Positions 27,401 to 42,400 of a DNA stretch of 64,000 nt are shown piece after piece (the first letter of the stretch is position 1; each line of letters starts with the position of its first letter). The position numbers and the translations under genes are program-made. The stretch comes from Eonycteris spelaea (Eukaryota > Chordata > Mammalia > Chiroptera > Pteropodidae). The stretch spans positions 5,828,001 through 5,892,000 of the forward strand of contig PUFA01000084.1 of the NCBI GenBank assembly GCA_003508835.1. Reading direction: 5' to 3'. The notes under the pieces were generated by a model. That model had not been told where the DNA came from. It did no database searches and saw only the letters and a program-made list of their open reading frames with translations.

Positions 27401-30400
27401 TATAATGGAAGCCCATGGTGGGGGCACTAATATAGGTGGAGCCATTTTCTTCTTTCATGTGGTTGTTAGCCATCTTGACTCAGATTTGTATTATTTCTTT
27501 TATCATTTCCCTGAAACTTTTGCAGTAGCTTTTTCCATTATTCCTTCAAATCTCCTATCTTGAAAAAAAATAGTGAGTTCTCATTGGACCCCTCCATCCA
27601 TTCTGATGGCCATATAATTTCTTTTTTTTATCTAGTCTTGGATGTATAGCCCGGACTCCTTGCTATTATATTTTTATTATTCTTTGGTGTCCACAGTTAT
27701 TTTACTCTAGTTTCTATTTTTTACCACTCCAAAGAAACTGTTGTCATAAATGACTTACCGACCAAATCTGATGGTCTGTTTCTTTGTCCTTAAACTTGAT
27801 GGTTCATTTGCTGTAATTGTCCTTTTTTATTCTAAATCCTCTCTTCCATTATCTTTTATAACACTGTTTTCTCTTGCTTCTCTTACCACCTCTCTGTTCA
27901 CTTCTCTGTTTTGGTTCACTAATATATCCCAACTTTGTGTGTACCCTAAATAGTTGTAACTTCTAGACTTAAGACTTCAAAATCTACTTGAGTGAACCAC
28001 TTGGGGGTGCGGTGGGATGGAGATGTGGACAGATATATGGAAAGGATGTGGAGCATGGTGAAGGCTGAGAAAAGACTTTCTTCAAAACAGAAAAGGAAGA
28101 TCACCCTGAAGCACTGACGACTTGGCTAAAGCAGATAATCATAATTTTTTTTGTGGTACCAAAAATTGGTAGATCAAATTGATCTAGGGTTGAAGGTTTT
28201 CATTGGAAAGGCAAAGAGCAATAAATTTGAGGCTTATATAAGATAGTAGCTGAATATCCACTCAGAGTAGGAAAACAAAGGGACCCTGTAAAGGACTCAT
28301 GGATTAAAAAGAGGCAGCTTATGGGGACTGAGGACTTGGTTAGGTGCAACACCAATGTTGTGGAGTAGGGGGAATAAAGGAGGGAGATGGATAGCAGGTT
28401 GATGTTGGAGGGGAGGTTATCAGCATTGGGCTTGACCAGTGAAAAATTTTGTGTGATATGGTTCAGGATGACCATGTCAGTGGGTTGCTGAAGTGCAGTT
28501 GAGAGGAATGCTGTTGGAATACAGGAGATCAAGCAAACCTTGAGGCTAGAATGTGGGTGGTTCTTCCTCAGGGATGTCGAAGTCACTTAGAATCAGAGAG
28601 ATGCTTGATAGCACTATGAGTTTTGGGGCAGCTCCCCAAAATACACAGTCCACCACAATTTGCAATTCATCCTCATCTTATTTGATAGACTGACTCATTC
28701 CAGTGCATTCTGCTACTTTGACTGAGCTTTTAAAACATTCTCATTGTGTCAGTTTTCCACTCTTGAACCTTCAGTAGTTCTGCATGCCATCAGAAGAAAC
28801 TCTAAATTTCAGGCATTTAAGACCCTCTATCAATCTACCTGTTATACCAATTTACCTGTGACAGCCCTTTTACTGATATTCTGTGTGACTTTCTGTCAGG
28901 CCAGTCTCTTTCCCCTCTATCAGATAAGACTTCCCTTTGCTTTGATTCATGTTGATTGCCCAGCCTGGAATACCCTTCCTCTCTGGGAGGCTAATCCACA
29001 TCCTTCCCTTAAAGCTCAGCCTGATATACCCCTCTCCATAAACAACTCCCCCTCAGCCACCTCGACCACCTGATCTTATCTTCTAATACTCTCTTCCTTG
29101 GAACTGTTTTGGCATTTATACACACAGCTACAGTGGCAAGCATTTGCTTGTGTACAGAGTAATTTTTAAAAAGTGGGCACTTTCAAAAATATATTACCCC
29201 TCCAACTGTTATATATGAACATGCAATTTGCACATGAGGGCATGCCAAGAACTTTGTGTTTGTACATCCCGGCCTTGAGGAAATGAAGGAATACATTGTA
29301 GCTGCTGTTTCTGCCTTTGATGGCGATGGGCCACAGAAAATCATGGACAGTGGGATTGATCTGCGCCATGTGACATGCGGAGCACGTAGGCATACTTTGT
29401 TTTATTGCACTTTATTGTGTTTCACCGATACTGCATTTTCATCAGCACAGAGGCAGACCCTCTTCCAGCAAAAAGATTTCAAGTTGCTGAAGGCTCAGAT
29501 GATAGTTAGCATTTTGTAGCAATTATTTTTAATTAAGGTATGTCCACTGTTTTAAAACATAATGTTATTGCGCCCTTATTAGACTACAATATAGTGTAAG
29601 CATAACTTTTAAATATACTGGGAAACCCCAAAATTTGTGTGGCTCACTTTATTGCGGTGGTCTGGAACCAAATCAGCAACATGTCTGAGGTATTCCTGAA
29701 TTGAGAATTTATAAGGTCTTGGAAATAACTAAGATCATTCCTTTATGAATTATATATTTATATATAACATAGCTACTAAGAAACGAACTTTGGAAGGAAG
29801 TTTTTTTTTTTTATCACCCTGTATTGCTTTAGAACTGTTATAAGTTGTTTGTTGCACATATGGCATAGGAAACCAAAAAACAAAAAAACAAACAAAAAAA
29901 CAAAACTTTTGAGAGCAGAAGATTCTAGTTTTATATTCCCTTAATGTCCATTACAGTGCTGATAACAGAGCTAGCTAGGCTTCAATAAACTAGCTTTAAA
30001 AATGAGTTATTAAACACAATGTTTGTTTCACTGAAATATGATTTAAGCTAGACCTCTCCTATCTCTTACATATTTATTTGGGAAAAAAATAGTAAGGATA
30101 ATATATTTTAAAACAAAGAAATACGGAGCTTATTTCGAATCCTTAGTATAATCTAGTATGTTTTTCAATATCTTCATTTAAATGACAGCCCAAACACTTG
30201 CTTTGTTAGAACCAAGCAAACATTTCTTTACTCCCTTCCTTGTCAGGACCAGACTCGATTCTTCTTTAGTACCAAAAGAAATCAGTATTCCTCCTCCTGT
30301 CTCTGTTAGGAGAAATAATTCCTGGTATTTAAGGCAACAAGTACCATCTTATGAAGCAAGCTGACTGCCAGTTCATCCTGCAAGGGGTGGGCTCCTATCA

Positions 30401-33400
30401 CCTGAAGGGAATATTCCGATAATGTAAACTATGGAAAAGTGCAGTTTTAAAAAAATATTTCATTCACTTTTTTATAACACACATTTGTGGAAACCTATGT
30501 GCCAGGCAGTGTTCTAGGTGCTAGGGGTTTCATGCATACAGAAGACAAAAATTCTGTTTATATTCTACTTAGGGGAGATAATAAATGATGAAATACATAT
30601 AAGGCCATAAATGCTGTAGAGAAAATCAAAACAGAGCAGGGGTAGGGAGAGCCAGGAGAAGGGTGGTTACAGTTCCGAATAGGGTAGTCAGAGAAGGTCT
30701 TACTATGAAGGTGACATTTGAGTAAGACTTGGGACTGGGGGTAAGGGAAAGAGTAATACAGATATCTGGGGGAGAGCAGTCAGCAGCAGGGAGCAAGTGC
30801 ACACACCCTGAGGTGGGAACATGCTTGGCATATTAGAGCAAGAATGAACAAGGAGGTCAGTGTGACTGAAGTCGAGGAGCAAGAGAAGAACTACAGAAGA
30901 GGAGGTTGGAGAACTCACAAAGGTCCTGATGATGCAGGACCTTAAAGCACATTATAAAGACCTAGACTTTTATTCTGAGTTGAATGAAATAGGGAACTAT
31001 TGAAGGGTTTTGAGTGAAGTTATTAGATATGCATTTCATTTTAAAGGGGTCTCTCTGGCTGCTGTGGTGAAAGGCTAATATAAAAACCCTGTAAGGAAAT
31101 TGTGATGCCTCGGACCAGGGTAGCAGCAGTAGAGGTGACAGGAAGGGGTCAGATCCCGGCTATATTTTGAAAATAGAATCAACAAATTTTTCTAATATAT
31201 TGTACGTGGGATGAGAGAGAACAGATTCAAGAAGGACTCTAAGGTTTTTGTCCTGAGGAACTGAAAGAATGGAGTTGTCACTCCCCTAGTTGGAAGACTG
31301 AGAACACAGCTGGCCTGGCAGAAGTTTATGGGGAGGGGGAAAGTCAGAAGTTTAATTGTAAAATAAGTTCTTCTATGCTGTGCAGGTAAGCCAAAATGCC
31401 AAGAAAATTTGTCCACCTCCATCAGTTCCTTCCCCAGTCCTGTGAATTTGCCCACGTTTTTACTAGATTCTTACTGTGGAGTTAAAATACTCTGAAGACT
31501 ACAGTTCAGTGACTGTTTATCTCAATTTTATTGAACCTGTAGTTTGCCTATATGATGGAAGCTTCCTTTCAGGGTAGTAATTTGAGGAAATATCTCTACT
31601 CTGCCTCTGGTTCACATTCATATGCAAGTCCTAGTAGCATGTAAACTAATAATATATTGTATTTTTTATTTAAAATAAAATATTCAGGTGTCAGAATTCC
31701 ATAACTAATGCTCTAAACAAAATTTACTTAAACCTTAAAGAACCTTTTGTTTTAATATAAACATTGTGAGTACCTATTAAAACTTTGTAAAACACTGCAA
31801 TTAATTTCATGTTTAAGGAATGAAATTATGTAGAGTCGATGTTTCAGCCTCAGAGTTCCTTTGAAAATGGAAAGATGAAGGTTTCTTAATAGTTCACAGA
31901 AAATCAGATTCTTGAGTTCAAGAGAAATTTTCTAACACTAAACGAAGTTGTTGTCATCTTAACAGATTTTTTTTCCTATTAAAGAGGGTGGAGGAAGCCT
32001 CAGAATTTGCAGTTTCGAAAGCATTTTCTGCTGGTAATACTGATTTCTCTGGAAGGCTTTGGGACCAGATCATAGATTTGGAAACATCTGAGCAACAGAG
32101 GATCATGATGAAGTCTATGCAGAAGGTGAGAAAATACTTTTTTTTTTTGCTGCTATGTTAACAGTACTTTGGAGTAGAGTATAGCTTATTAAAGCATAAC
32201 CCATAATGCATTCCAAGTTCAGAATGAAGATTTTTCTTTCTCTTGATCTTAATTATTGTTTATTTTTACTGCCCCAAAGCTAATTTACTCTGGAATTAAC
32301 TCCAGTTTTACAAGTAAGGCTATATTTAAGGTCCATTTTTTCTTCTGAAATAGATCCACATCCAGAGGCCATTTGATATAAGCAGTAACTGATGAGTGTT
32401 GTAAGGTATTAGTCCTATGGCACAGAGCTTGTTAATTTGCTCTAGTATCATACAGAATTTGACAATTAGTTTATATATCAACTTTGTTCTTTATAAAGAG
32501 GCTCTAAAACTGATCTAAACTCCCTGCCTCCCCAAAGCTTTTACTGCTCTGAAATTTAGTATTTTAGTTACCAATACCCTGAAGGACTCCACTGTTTATG
32601 GATGAAGAGAGTGGAAAGAAGCAGCGAAGACTGGGAAGGGGAGGTAGGAGGATAGTTAGAGTGCCATGTCCTAGAAGCCAACTTCCATCTGGATTATTTA
32701 TGTTTCCAGTTATTCAGTTTATTTCTTCTTTCATTCAACACATATGTATTTAAGTATTATTCAGTGCCAGAAACCATTTCAGGCACTGGAGGAACAGTTT
32801 ATGAACAAGGCAGACAAACAAATTTCTTGCTTTTGTCACGTATACATTCCAGTATGAGGACAAAGAAAATTAAAAACAAATCACCAGATAGCGACAGGTC
32901 ATTCGAGTTTAGACCTGAATAACAAGAAGGGACCAGGTGAGTAGTGATGGAGGAAGAGCCCAGATTCTGAGGAAGGTGGCGTCAAGAGCTTAAGCACAGA
33001 CAAACTTGGTGTGCTTGGAGAACTGAAGGAAGACCTGATGTGGTTGGAGCTTCTCAATGGAGATGAGCTTTCAGGAGTGAGTGAGCAGAAGACATGTCAC
33101 ATAGAGCGTTATAGGTCTGGGAAAAGAATTTAGATTTTACTTTCAGTATTATGAGACATCACTGAAGGGTTTTAAGCAGAGGTGTAATAGGACAAGTTTT
33201 TAAATGTATGAAAAATGGATTAGAGGGGAGAAAAAGAGGGAGAAGGGAGACCAGTGGGAGGCTAGTGCAGTGGTCTGGGTGAGCGGCAATGGCGCTTGTT
33301 CTTGAGTGGTTGATAGTACTGGAGGTGGAAAAGGAGATCGATTCGGAAATTGGCAAGTTATGTCTTGCCCATCCCATTTCCCGTTTCACCAATAGGAATA

Positions 33401-36400
33401 CACAATATTTTAGCCTATTAAGGTTTCTGAGAACTCCTGCAGTTTAAAAAAAATTTTAGTTGCTCCATTTCTCAAACTTTTACAAAATTCTTTTTGTCCC
33501 GAAATACCTATTAATATCCTGAGAAACTAGCAATCCATATTAGGAAGTACTGGCGTATGGATAGAACATGGTTTTCAAAGATTTCTATTCTTTTCTCTCA
33601 TCAATCATCTATTAATATTTTACAAGAATTAGTGTTCTAGGGAGCATCCTTTGAGAAATTCTGCTTTCAGGTAGCCTTGTACACCCCTCCTCTTATCCAA
33701 CATGAGTTCTTGTAGTTGAACACTCCAAGGGAAGTTCCCATTCTTTTTCCTTGTGGAACACTTCAGAGTACAGTATTCTCCCTTACCCTTGGTTTCACTT
33801 ACCATGGTTCCAGTTACCTGTGGTCAGCCACTGTCCGAAAATATTAAATGGCAAATTTTGGAAATAGTTCATAGATTTTAAGTTGCATACCATTCTGAGT
33901 AGCATGATGAAAACTCTCACTGTCTACTTTGTCCTGCCCAGGACTTGAATCATCCCTTTGCCCAGCATATCCACGCTATATTCGCTACCCACCCCATTAG
34001 TCACTTAGTAGCTATCTTGATTATGAAATAGACTATAGTAGTATCACTGTGCTTGTGTACAAGTAACCTTTGTTTTACTTCCTAATGGCCTGAAGGGGCA
34101 AGAGTAGTGATGCTGGCAATTTGAATATGCCACAGAGAAGCTCGAAGGTGCTTCCTTTAAGTGAAAAGGTTAGTGTAGAACAGTAAGGTATTTTGAGAGA
34201 GAGACTGCATTCGCATAACTTTTATTACAGTATGTTGTTATAATTGTTCTATTTTATTATTAGTTACTGTTAATCTCTTACAGTGCCTAATTTATAAGTT
34301 AAACCTTTTCGTAGGTACGTATGCATAGAAAAAACAGTACGTATACAGTTGATACTATCTGTAGTTTCAGGCAGCCACTGGGGACCTTAGAATGTTTCCC
34401 TTGTGGATAAGGGGGACCACTGTAAACCCCTATTTACCAATGAATGTTTAGTAGATATGAATTATTCTATATGTAAGTTATTATACACATAAATATCTGA
34501 ATTATCATGCATAAGGTTATTCAATAAGTATCTGCTCCCTTTTTCTATCTTTCTCTGAAAGCTGATAATGTTTGTTGCTAGTATACTTTTTACACTTCCT
34601 TTCTACTGCCTTGGTTTGCTTTTCTTATTTTACAATCATGCATTCCTATCTAATGCCTTTTAGTATCGTTTAATGTATAAAAACACTCCATTCCTTCAGA
34701 GCTATGTGATAACAATAATAACAATGATGAAGATAATGCTGAAATAGATATTTATCTCTTTTGAAACCCCCATGCCTACTCATAAGAGCTGTTTGATAAT
34801 GATAATAATGACAAAGATAATGCTAAAGGAGACATTTTCTCACCTATATATTTAAGAAGATTTTCTGGATATCACTAAGAAAAATCCAAATGGAAGTTGG
34901 CTTCCAGAATATCATACTCTTAGTTTTTTTCTCCTACCTCAGTGACTCTCCCTCCTTGTCTGCCTACTGGTTCTGCCTTATCTCTTCAGCCTCTAAATAC
35001 TGGAGTCCCTCAGGGCTTCATCCTTCAACCTGTCTCTGTCCACTTTTGACAACTCATCCACTTCTGTGGCTTTAAGTACCACCTATTTGCTAACAACACT
35101 CACATTTATTTCTTCAGCTTGGACCTCTCCCCTGAAATACAGTGGTATAGCCAATATCTATTTGACATCCCTATTTGGATGTCTTATGAGCATCTCACAC
35201 CTAACAAGTCTAAAAACGAACTTATCTTTCTTCCAGACCTACTGTTCCCTTGGCCTTTCCTGGCTCAGAAAGTGGTATATTCATCTTTGCAGTTGCTTAA
35301 GCCAAAAGCCTATAGAGTCTGTCTCTGACATCCCATATCCAGTCCATCAGCAAATCATGTCAATTTACCTCAAAACATTATTTTCTAGAATATGACCATT
35401 TTTAATACCTCCACTCCAGGTTGAGGCCACCATCACGTTTCTTCTAGATTATTGCATTTGTCTCTCAATTGCTGTGCTCTACTTCAATGTTTGTCTCTCT
35501 GTAGTCTATTTGAACATAGTAGTCAGAATGATCCTCTTAAAATATAAGTCACCTCTTTGTTCACAACCTCTTGTGGCTTCCCTTTGGATTCAGAGTAAAA
35601 ACCAAAGTACAAGAATCATGTCAGGATTCTAAGGAAGGGATTTTCAATCTCAGCACTACTGGTATTTTTTGGGCCAGATAATTTTTGTCATGGATGCTGC
35701 CTTATATATTATAGGATGTTTAGCAGCATCCTTAGCCTCTACGGCTCTAGAGGCCAGTATTTCCTCTCCAAGTTGTGACTATCAAAAATGGCTTCAGACA
35801 TTACCAGACGTCCACTGGAGCATGAGATTGCCCTAATCTAGAACCACTGCTCCCCATATTATCTCTTCCACCTTATCTCCTAGTGTTCCTCCCAGTCCCC
35901 TTTATTCCTCTTTAGCCCCACATCCTCTTCACTATTTCTCCAACACACTGGACACTCTCCTGCCTTAGGGCCTTTGTGCTTGCTTTTCCTCTGCATAGAA
36001 TAATATTTATTTACATAGCCATATGGTTGTCTCCCTCACGTCCTTCCCTTCTTAGCTCAAAGTTCTCCTCAGTGAGGCCTCCTTTGACCACCCAGTTTAA
36101 AACTATCAACACCTATGTTCTATTTCTTATACCATTTGTCTTTTCCCTGATCTGTTTTTCTGACTAATTTCTTTATTATCTCTCTTCCCCAACTAAAATG
36201 TATGCTTCATGGTGGTAGGTTTTCTTTATCCTGTTTCATTCACTGTTATATTTCTATCATCTAGAATAGTGCATGACACATGATGGGTGCTCAATTAATA
36301 TTTATTGAATGAATGAAAATAGTTAAAGAAGAAAGGTCTCTGAAGTAATTGAAATATTAAAAAGATGTTTTTGTTTTATTACTAGCTCAAGAACTGGTTA

Positions 36401-39400
36401 ATGACTGGTTGGATACCAAACTTAAGCAAGAACTAGCAAGTGATGGGGAAGCTGAAAACACTGTATCAGGTATCCCTCCTGTGTCCGAAGCCAAAAGTCA
36501 TTTGAAATATGACAAGTTCGATGGTAAGAACTGATCTGATTGTTCTAAGTATTAATATCCAATGAATGTGTCTAAAAAGTCTTTTCAACTGTTTTGAATA
36601 GTAAATGATATTTTTGACATTTTTGTGTTTTGCTTAGTTTTATAATTGGCTTTAACTTTTCGTTATTCAACTTAAATTACTTATCTATATACTCAGTAAA
36701 TTCATAATGCTTTTAAATTAAAATATCCTATTAATTATAATTCTTATTATAATAGTAAATAATGCTGTTTAAGAGTACTTCTTCCTATGTATTGTTAGCT
36801 GACTTTTCACTTTGGAGACTACATTTAAATGCTCGTATATCATTTTATATTTACAAAATGCTTCATATATCTTTACAAGGAAAATTATTACTTGTACACA
36901 GAGCTAATGTCAGACAAGTTAAATAGCTCATTTGTGATGGTTCCTTGGATGTAGCCAAAGAGTCTGAGATATCTTTTTCCTGAGCGTAAGGGTGGGCATG
37001 GTGATAGTGGTGGCAGCTCCTCAGGTGTTATTCAGGCACCCTTGGTGAACTCACCTGGCAGCATTCCCCTTGTTAAAACCCTATAAAATACCTTGCTCAG
37101 GAATCACAAAATCACAAGCTCTAAAGTTAGAGGAATCCTTCAAGATCACCTGGTCTGATATGCTCTCTTCACCCCCTCAGATAGAGATCCTTCTACAGTA
37201 TTCCTGACACGGAGTGATATAATCTCTGCCTTAACATGTCCCAGGATAGAGAGCCTCCCCTTTGGGGGAGCCCATTAAACTGTTGTGAGGCTCTACATGG
37301 CAATTTCTCTTAGGAAAATTAGGATTTTGCCCTCAGTAACTTTTACCCTTTGGTGCTGCAGAAAATAATATCATGTTCACTCTCTCAAGGATCATCTTTA
37401 TTTAGGGGGGGAGTTGTAGTCTGATCCCTCATATATTTATCTTAGTGTTCTTAGATTAAATAATACCGGTATTCTCAACAGTTCTTTATTATCACATTAT
37501 TTCTAGATCTTATCCTGGTTGCCACCTTCTGGATATTTTTTAGTTTATTATGTCATTATTAAAGTGAGGCATTTTGGTACTTCATATTTATTCTCAAGCA
37601 CATACGAAATATAGTGAAACTATTACTTCCTTTTTACTTAAGCTGTCTTTTGCCACCCAGTATTATACCAGCCTTCAGTCATCATCTACTTATAGACTTT
37701 TTTTTATCAAAACATTAAACAAAATTATTATGTAGCCATTAAAAAGGTTGCTTACCAAAAATATTAACGTGATTATCTCAATAGACATAGAAAAAGTACT
37801 TGACAAAATCTAACATCCTTTCCTGATTAAAAATTCTGAGCAAACTAGTAGTTCCTCAACCTAACAAGGGGCGTTTACTTAAGATGTATAGAAAACAAAT
37901 ACCAAAATGACAAATGTAAATCTTACCTTGTCACAGGAGTTACGTTAAATGTAAATAGATTAAATATTCCAATCAAAAGACAGAGATTTGCAGAATGAAT
38001 TTAAAAATGTGACCTAACTATATGATGTCTATAAGAAACACAACTTAGATTCAAAGATATAAATAGATTGAAAGTTAAAGGATGGAAATAGATATATTAT
38101 GCAAACAGTAACCAAAAGAAAGCAAGAACAGCTTACTAATAGAAAAAAAAAGACTGTAAGATAAAAAATGCTATGAGAGACAAAGAACGACACTTTATAA
38201 AGATAAAAGGGTTAACTATCAAGAAAACAGAAGTATAAACATATGTACACCTAACAGAAGAGTCCCAAATTATATAAAGTGAAAACTGACAAAATCGAAG
38301 GGAGAAATAGATAATTCAACAATAACAGTTGGAGACTTCAGTACCTCGTTTTCAATAATGTGTAGAACTGCATGATGGACTAAACAAAACAACAAGGTAG
38401 GTGGTCAGTATCATTAGTCATTAGGAAAATGCAAATTAAAACTACCATGAGTAACCACTTACAGACCTTTTAAAATGGTTTAAATTAAAAGACTGACCAT
38501 ACCAAGTATTGGTGAGGATGTGGAGGCGCTGGAACACTTCTGCACTGCTGGTGAGAATGTAAAATCATATAGCCACTTTAGAAAACGATTTGGCAGTTTC
38601 TTAAAAAGTTAAATATATACTTATCATAGGATCTAACCATTCCTTTCCTAGGCATTTTCCCAAGAGAAAAGAAAGCATTCGTACAAAGACTTGTACACGA
38701 ATGTTCATAACAACTTTATTTGTAATAGCCAAAATCTGGAAACTACCCAAGTGTTTATCCACAGATGAATTAATGAATAAATTGTGGTACAACCCATACA
38801 TGTAATACTACTCAACATTAAAGAGGGGTAAACTATTGATACATCAACATAGATGAATCTCAAAATAATTATGCTAAGTAAAAGAAGCTTGACCCCCCCC
38901 CCAAAATATACATAATATATGGTTTAATTGATACAAAATTCTAGAAAATGTAACCTAATCTATAGTGATAGAGAGCAGGTCTGTGGTTGTTTGGGATAGG
39001 GCAGAGAGCATGGGAAGAGTGGAAGAGAGAGATTACAGATCAGCATAAGGACCCTTTTGGGGCTGACAGACATGTTCATTATCTTGCTTATAGTGATGGT
39101 TTTACTAGTATATGTATATGTTAAAACTTACTGTAAACTTATAGGTATTTATAGTTTATTTTTTAATTATACTTCAGTTAAGCCTTTTTTTTTTTAAGAA
39201 AAAGCAATAGCGTTTCAAAGATGTTTAGATTGAAGTGATATCTTTTAAATTTGGCAGTGAGGGAGTCTTCAGTGTCTGGAGTGAGAGCTGTTCTTCATGA
39301 GTAGAGGTTTACTCCCCTCTTAATTGAAGGTATTACTGAGGGCTATACTCATCCAATTGGCATTATTAGTTCCTATTCATTGAATACTCACAACTTTTTA

Positions 39401-42400
39401 TTTTTATTGTACCAGGATTATTTGTATAAATATGGAAATTATATTAAAATTAAAAAATTTTAAAAATTTCCCTTTTTGTTCTATATCCCCCAGATTTATG
39501 TGGTTATTTGGAGGAAGAAGAAGAAAGTACCACTGTTCAAAAATTTATAGACCATCTGCTCCATAAAGATGTGGTGGATTCTGGGATGTTGGAAGATCTT
39601 GGAATGAATGGAAACCAAGACGAGAAGCAGCAGAAGGATCCTCGTCTTACCATGGAGATGAGACATAAGCAGGTGGGAGGGAAAAACAAAATTAAAATGG
39701 ATAACAGGAAGCAGCCTTTGTGTAACGCATTTAATAAGCTTAAATAAAGAGTGAGACTTTATTATGAAAAAGGGTGCCATCTGTGGTTTGGTTAGAAAGA
39801 ATAAAAATAAAATATAAGAACTTAAGAAAAAAAATAATGCTCATAAACTAAGGATAGGAAACAATTTAAGAAAGCCAAAAATAAAAAAGAGGAATAATTG
39901 AATTCGACCAATAGAGAAATGAGCTAAACTTTATTAGTTTGAATGTGGTACTTCCTATTATTAATATGTAGATTGGCTTTTGCTTGAATTTGACTTGAAT
40001 TGTGACATCAAGATATTAATATCATGAATATTCTGGTAAATGCTATAATGATAATTCTTTACTAGACAACTGAAAAATTCACTCATTTTGTGATTATAAG
40101 TTGAAAGGGAGGACAGATCTGAATTAAATCTAGTTCAGCTGTTTTGAATTAGAAAGGCATATGAAAACTTCCTTTTCTCCAAAGAGAATAGTAGGTTATA
40201 GGGAAAAGATGCATCTCAACACTTTGTAGAGGAGCTTTAGGAAATCAGAATGACTAAGTCTTTGCCACGTCTTAGACTGAACTAGAATTAACGTTTATAC
40301 ATGTGTTCTGTCTTTTTATAACACTGAACTTCAGATTGCTTTTAACAGTGAGGTGTGCCTAATCAGCACTTCGGATAGTAGAAAAACTAAGGTAGTAGTA
40401 TATCTTGGTTTGGATTTGTGATAAAAAGGAGAAGAGAAGGTTCAATAAGAGTTAGCTATTATCTAGAAGTTTTATAACTGGAGGGTAAGATAAGGGTAAA
40501 GTTAAGTGAAGCAAGAGGGCAAGGACCACTCCTTAATTCAAAGAAAATCAATAGATTTGAAAAAAACTGTGCTTATTCAGAAATATCTGTGAAGTTCATG
40601 ATTTTGATTTCCAAATATGATCCAGAATCATTAATATATTTAAATAATGATAGAAATGAATAAAGGGTTGTGGTGTTTCTTAAGGCAATACAGATGCTCC
40701 TTGACTTAGATTAGGTTACATCCCAGTATACCTGTTGTAAGTGAAAATATTGTGAGTCAAAAATGCATTTAACATATCTAACCTGTTTATCATAGCTTAG
40801 CCTAGCCTACCTTAACTGTGCTCAGGATGCTTACATTAGCTTACAGCTGTGCAAAATCTCTCCCTGCCACTGCCCAGTATCATGAGAGAGTATCATACCA
40901 CATATTGCTAACCCAGGAAAAAAATCAAATTTTAGAATTCAAAGTATGATTTCTACTGAATGCGTATTGCTTTTGCACCATGATAAAGTTGAGATTTAAG
41001 CCCAAGCATTGTAAGTCGAGGACAATCTGGTAAATCACTGTTCTTAACAATATAGTCTTCCCACAATATTCTTATTCTTTTTAAAATTCTAATTAGCTTG
41101 CAGACAAGGCCTAAATAAATAGTAGTAAGGTATAGTTTGGAAAATCTTATGAGTAGGAAATCATGACTAAGTAAGAATCCAGAACTGGGCAGCTGACCTG
41201 TTAAGATTTTCTCCTTTTCCATGGTGCAGATCATTCCCGTATCATTTGGGAGTCAGCTTACTTAACTTTATTTAAAATTTTGTATGGGCTGTTAAGCATT
41301 AAACAAATGAATTCCCTCTATTCTTTTGATAAACGGTGGGGTTCTGTACAGAATGTTTCAAACGGAGTATATCCTGAACTTCAAAATGTGTTCTGTGGTT
41401 TTGCAAATCTCTTTCTACATGAAAGTCTGCATTTCACACTCGTATTCTCTTTAAGGTAAAAGAAAATCGCTTAAGACGAGAGAAAGAGTTGGAGCGCCAG
41501 AGAATTGAAAAGACCCTGAAAAAATCAGCCTTCTTAGAGGCTCGGTATCTAGTGCAAGAAGAGAAGAAAAGGAAGGCTCTGGAGGCCAAGAAAGAGGAGG
41601 AGGAGATTCAGAGGGAGATGGTAAAGCTGCGAAGGGAGATAATTGAACGGAGGCGCACCGTAGAAGAAGCATGGAAAATGTAAGCCAACTGTGAGGAGCA
41701 GTGTGGAGTTTTTTTAGTAGTCATTTTGGAAGCACTCTAGTTTTGTAAAATGCACTGACATTAAAATGACAAACCACAACAGACATCAGCTACCATCTCA
41801 ACAAATTAACTATTTTCACTTTTCCATGTCTCCTCCTGGTCTTGGTCCCTTTACATACTTAATTGCGATTATAAAGTACATTTCATTTGTTACTCTGCTT
41901 GTTGTAGTTGCCTGGAGTCCAGAGGCCTGTATATTACTCTGTTGAATTCCTATACCACAATTTATGTAATGACCTCCCCTCCTTATAGTGCTAAGTCTTT
42001 CAGCTATTTCAGATTTTTCACCAGTAGTACAGTGAACATCCTTAAACACAGACCTTTTTCATTCTTTTGAATTGTATTTTTAGGAGTGTAATTATTGGGT
42101 TAAAGGGTATAGACCTTTTTGACTCTGGATACATTGCCAAATTGCTTTCCAAGTGGGTTGTTCTTATTTATGCTCTTGCTGGCAGTGGTCCAGTATACCA
42201 CACCCTTCACAGCATTGAGGTGTATCATCATTTTCAATATATTTTGCCTTTTAATAGGTATCAGTTCACATCTCTTTGGTTACCTTAACATGTTTAAGGT
42301 TTAAGATATTTCCTTATGCATGTTTCCTAAGTGTGCCTTGTCCAATTGTGAATTGCATGGGTGTCTTACCTCCGATAATCATAGGGAGAGTCACCATTGC

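Noticed and set aside
28200..28586. Minus-strand 128-codon ORF
   Set aside because: No start context, splice support or known domain; it opposes CCDC191 and sits in repeat-like sequence.
29160..29386. Possible processed pseudogene just left of the Tigger1 copy
   Set aside because: Both strands give short open stretches, but neither matches a protein I can name; no poly-A tail or target duplication was seen.
34890..35395. Overlapping ORFs of 61-109 codons as a possible gene
   Set aside because: They are remnants of L2 ORF2 within a forward L2 copy.
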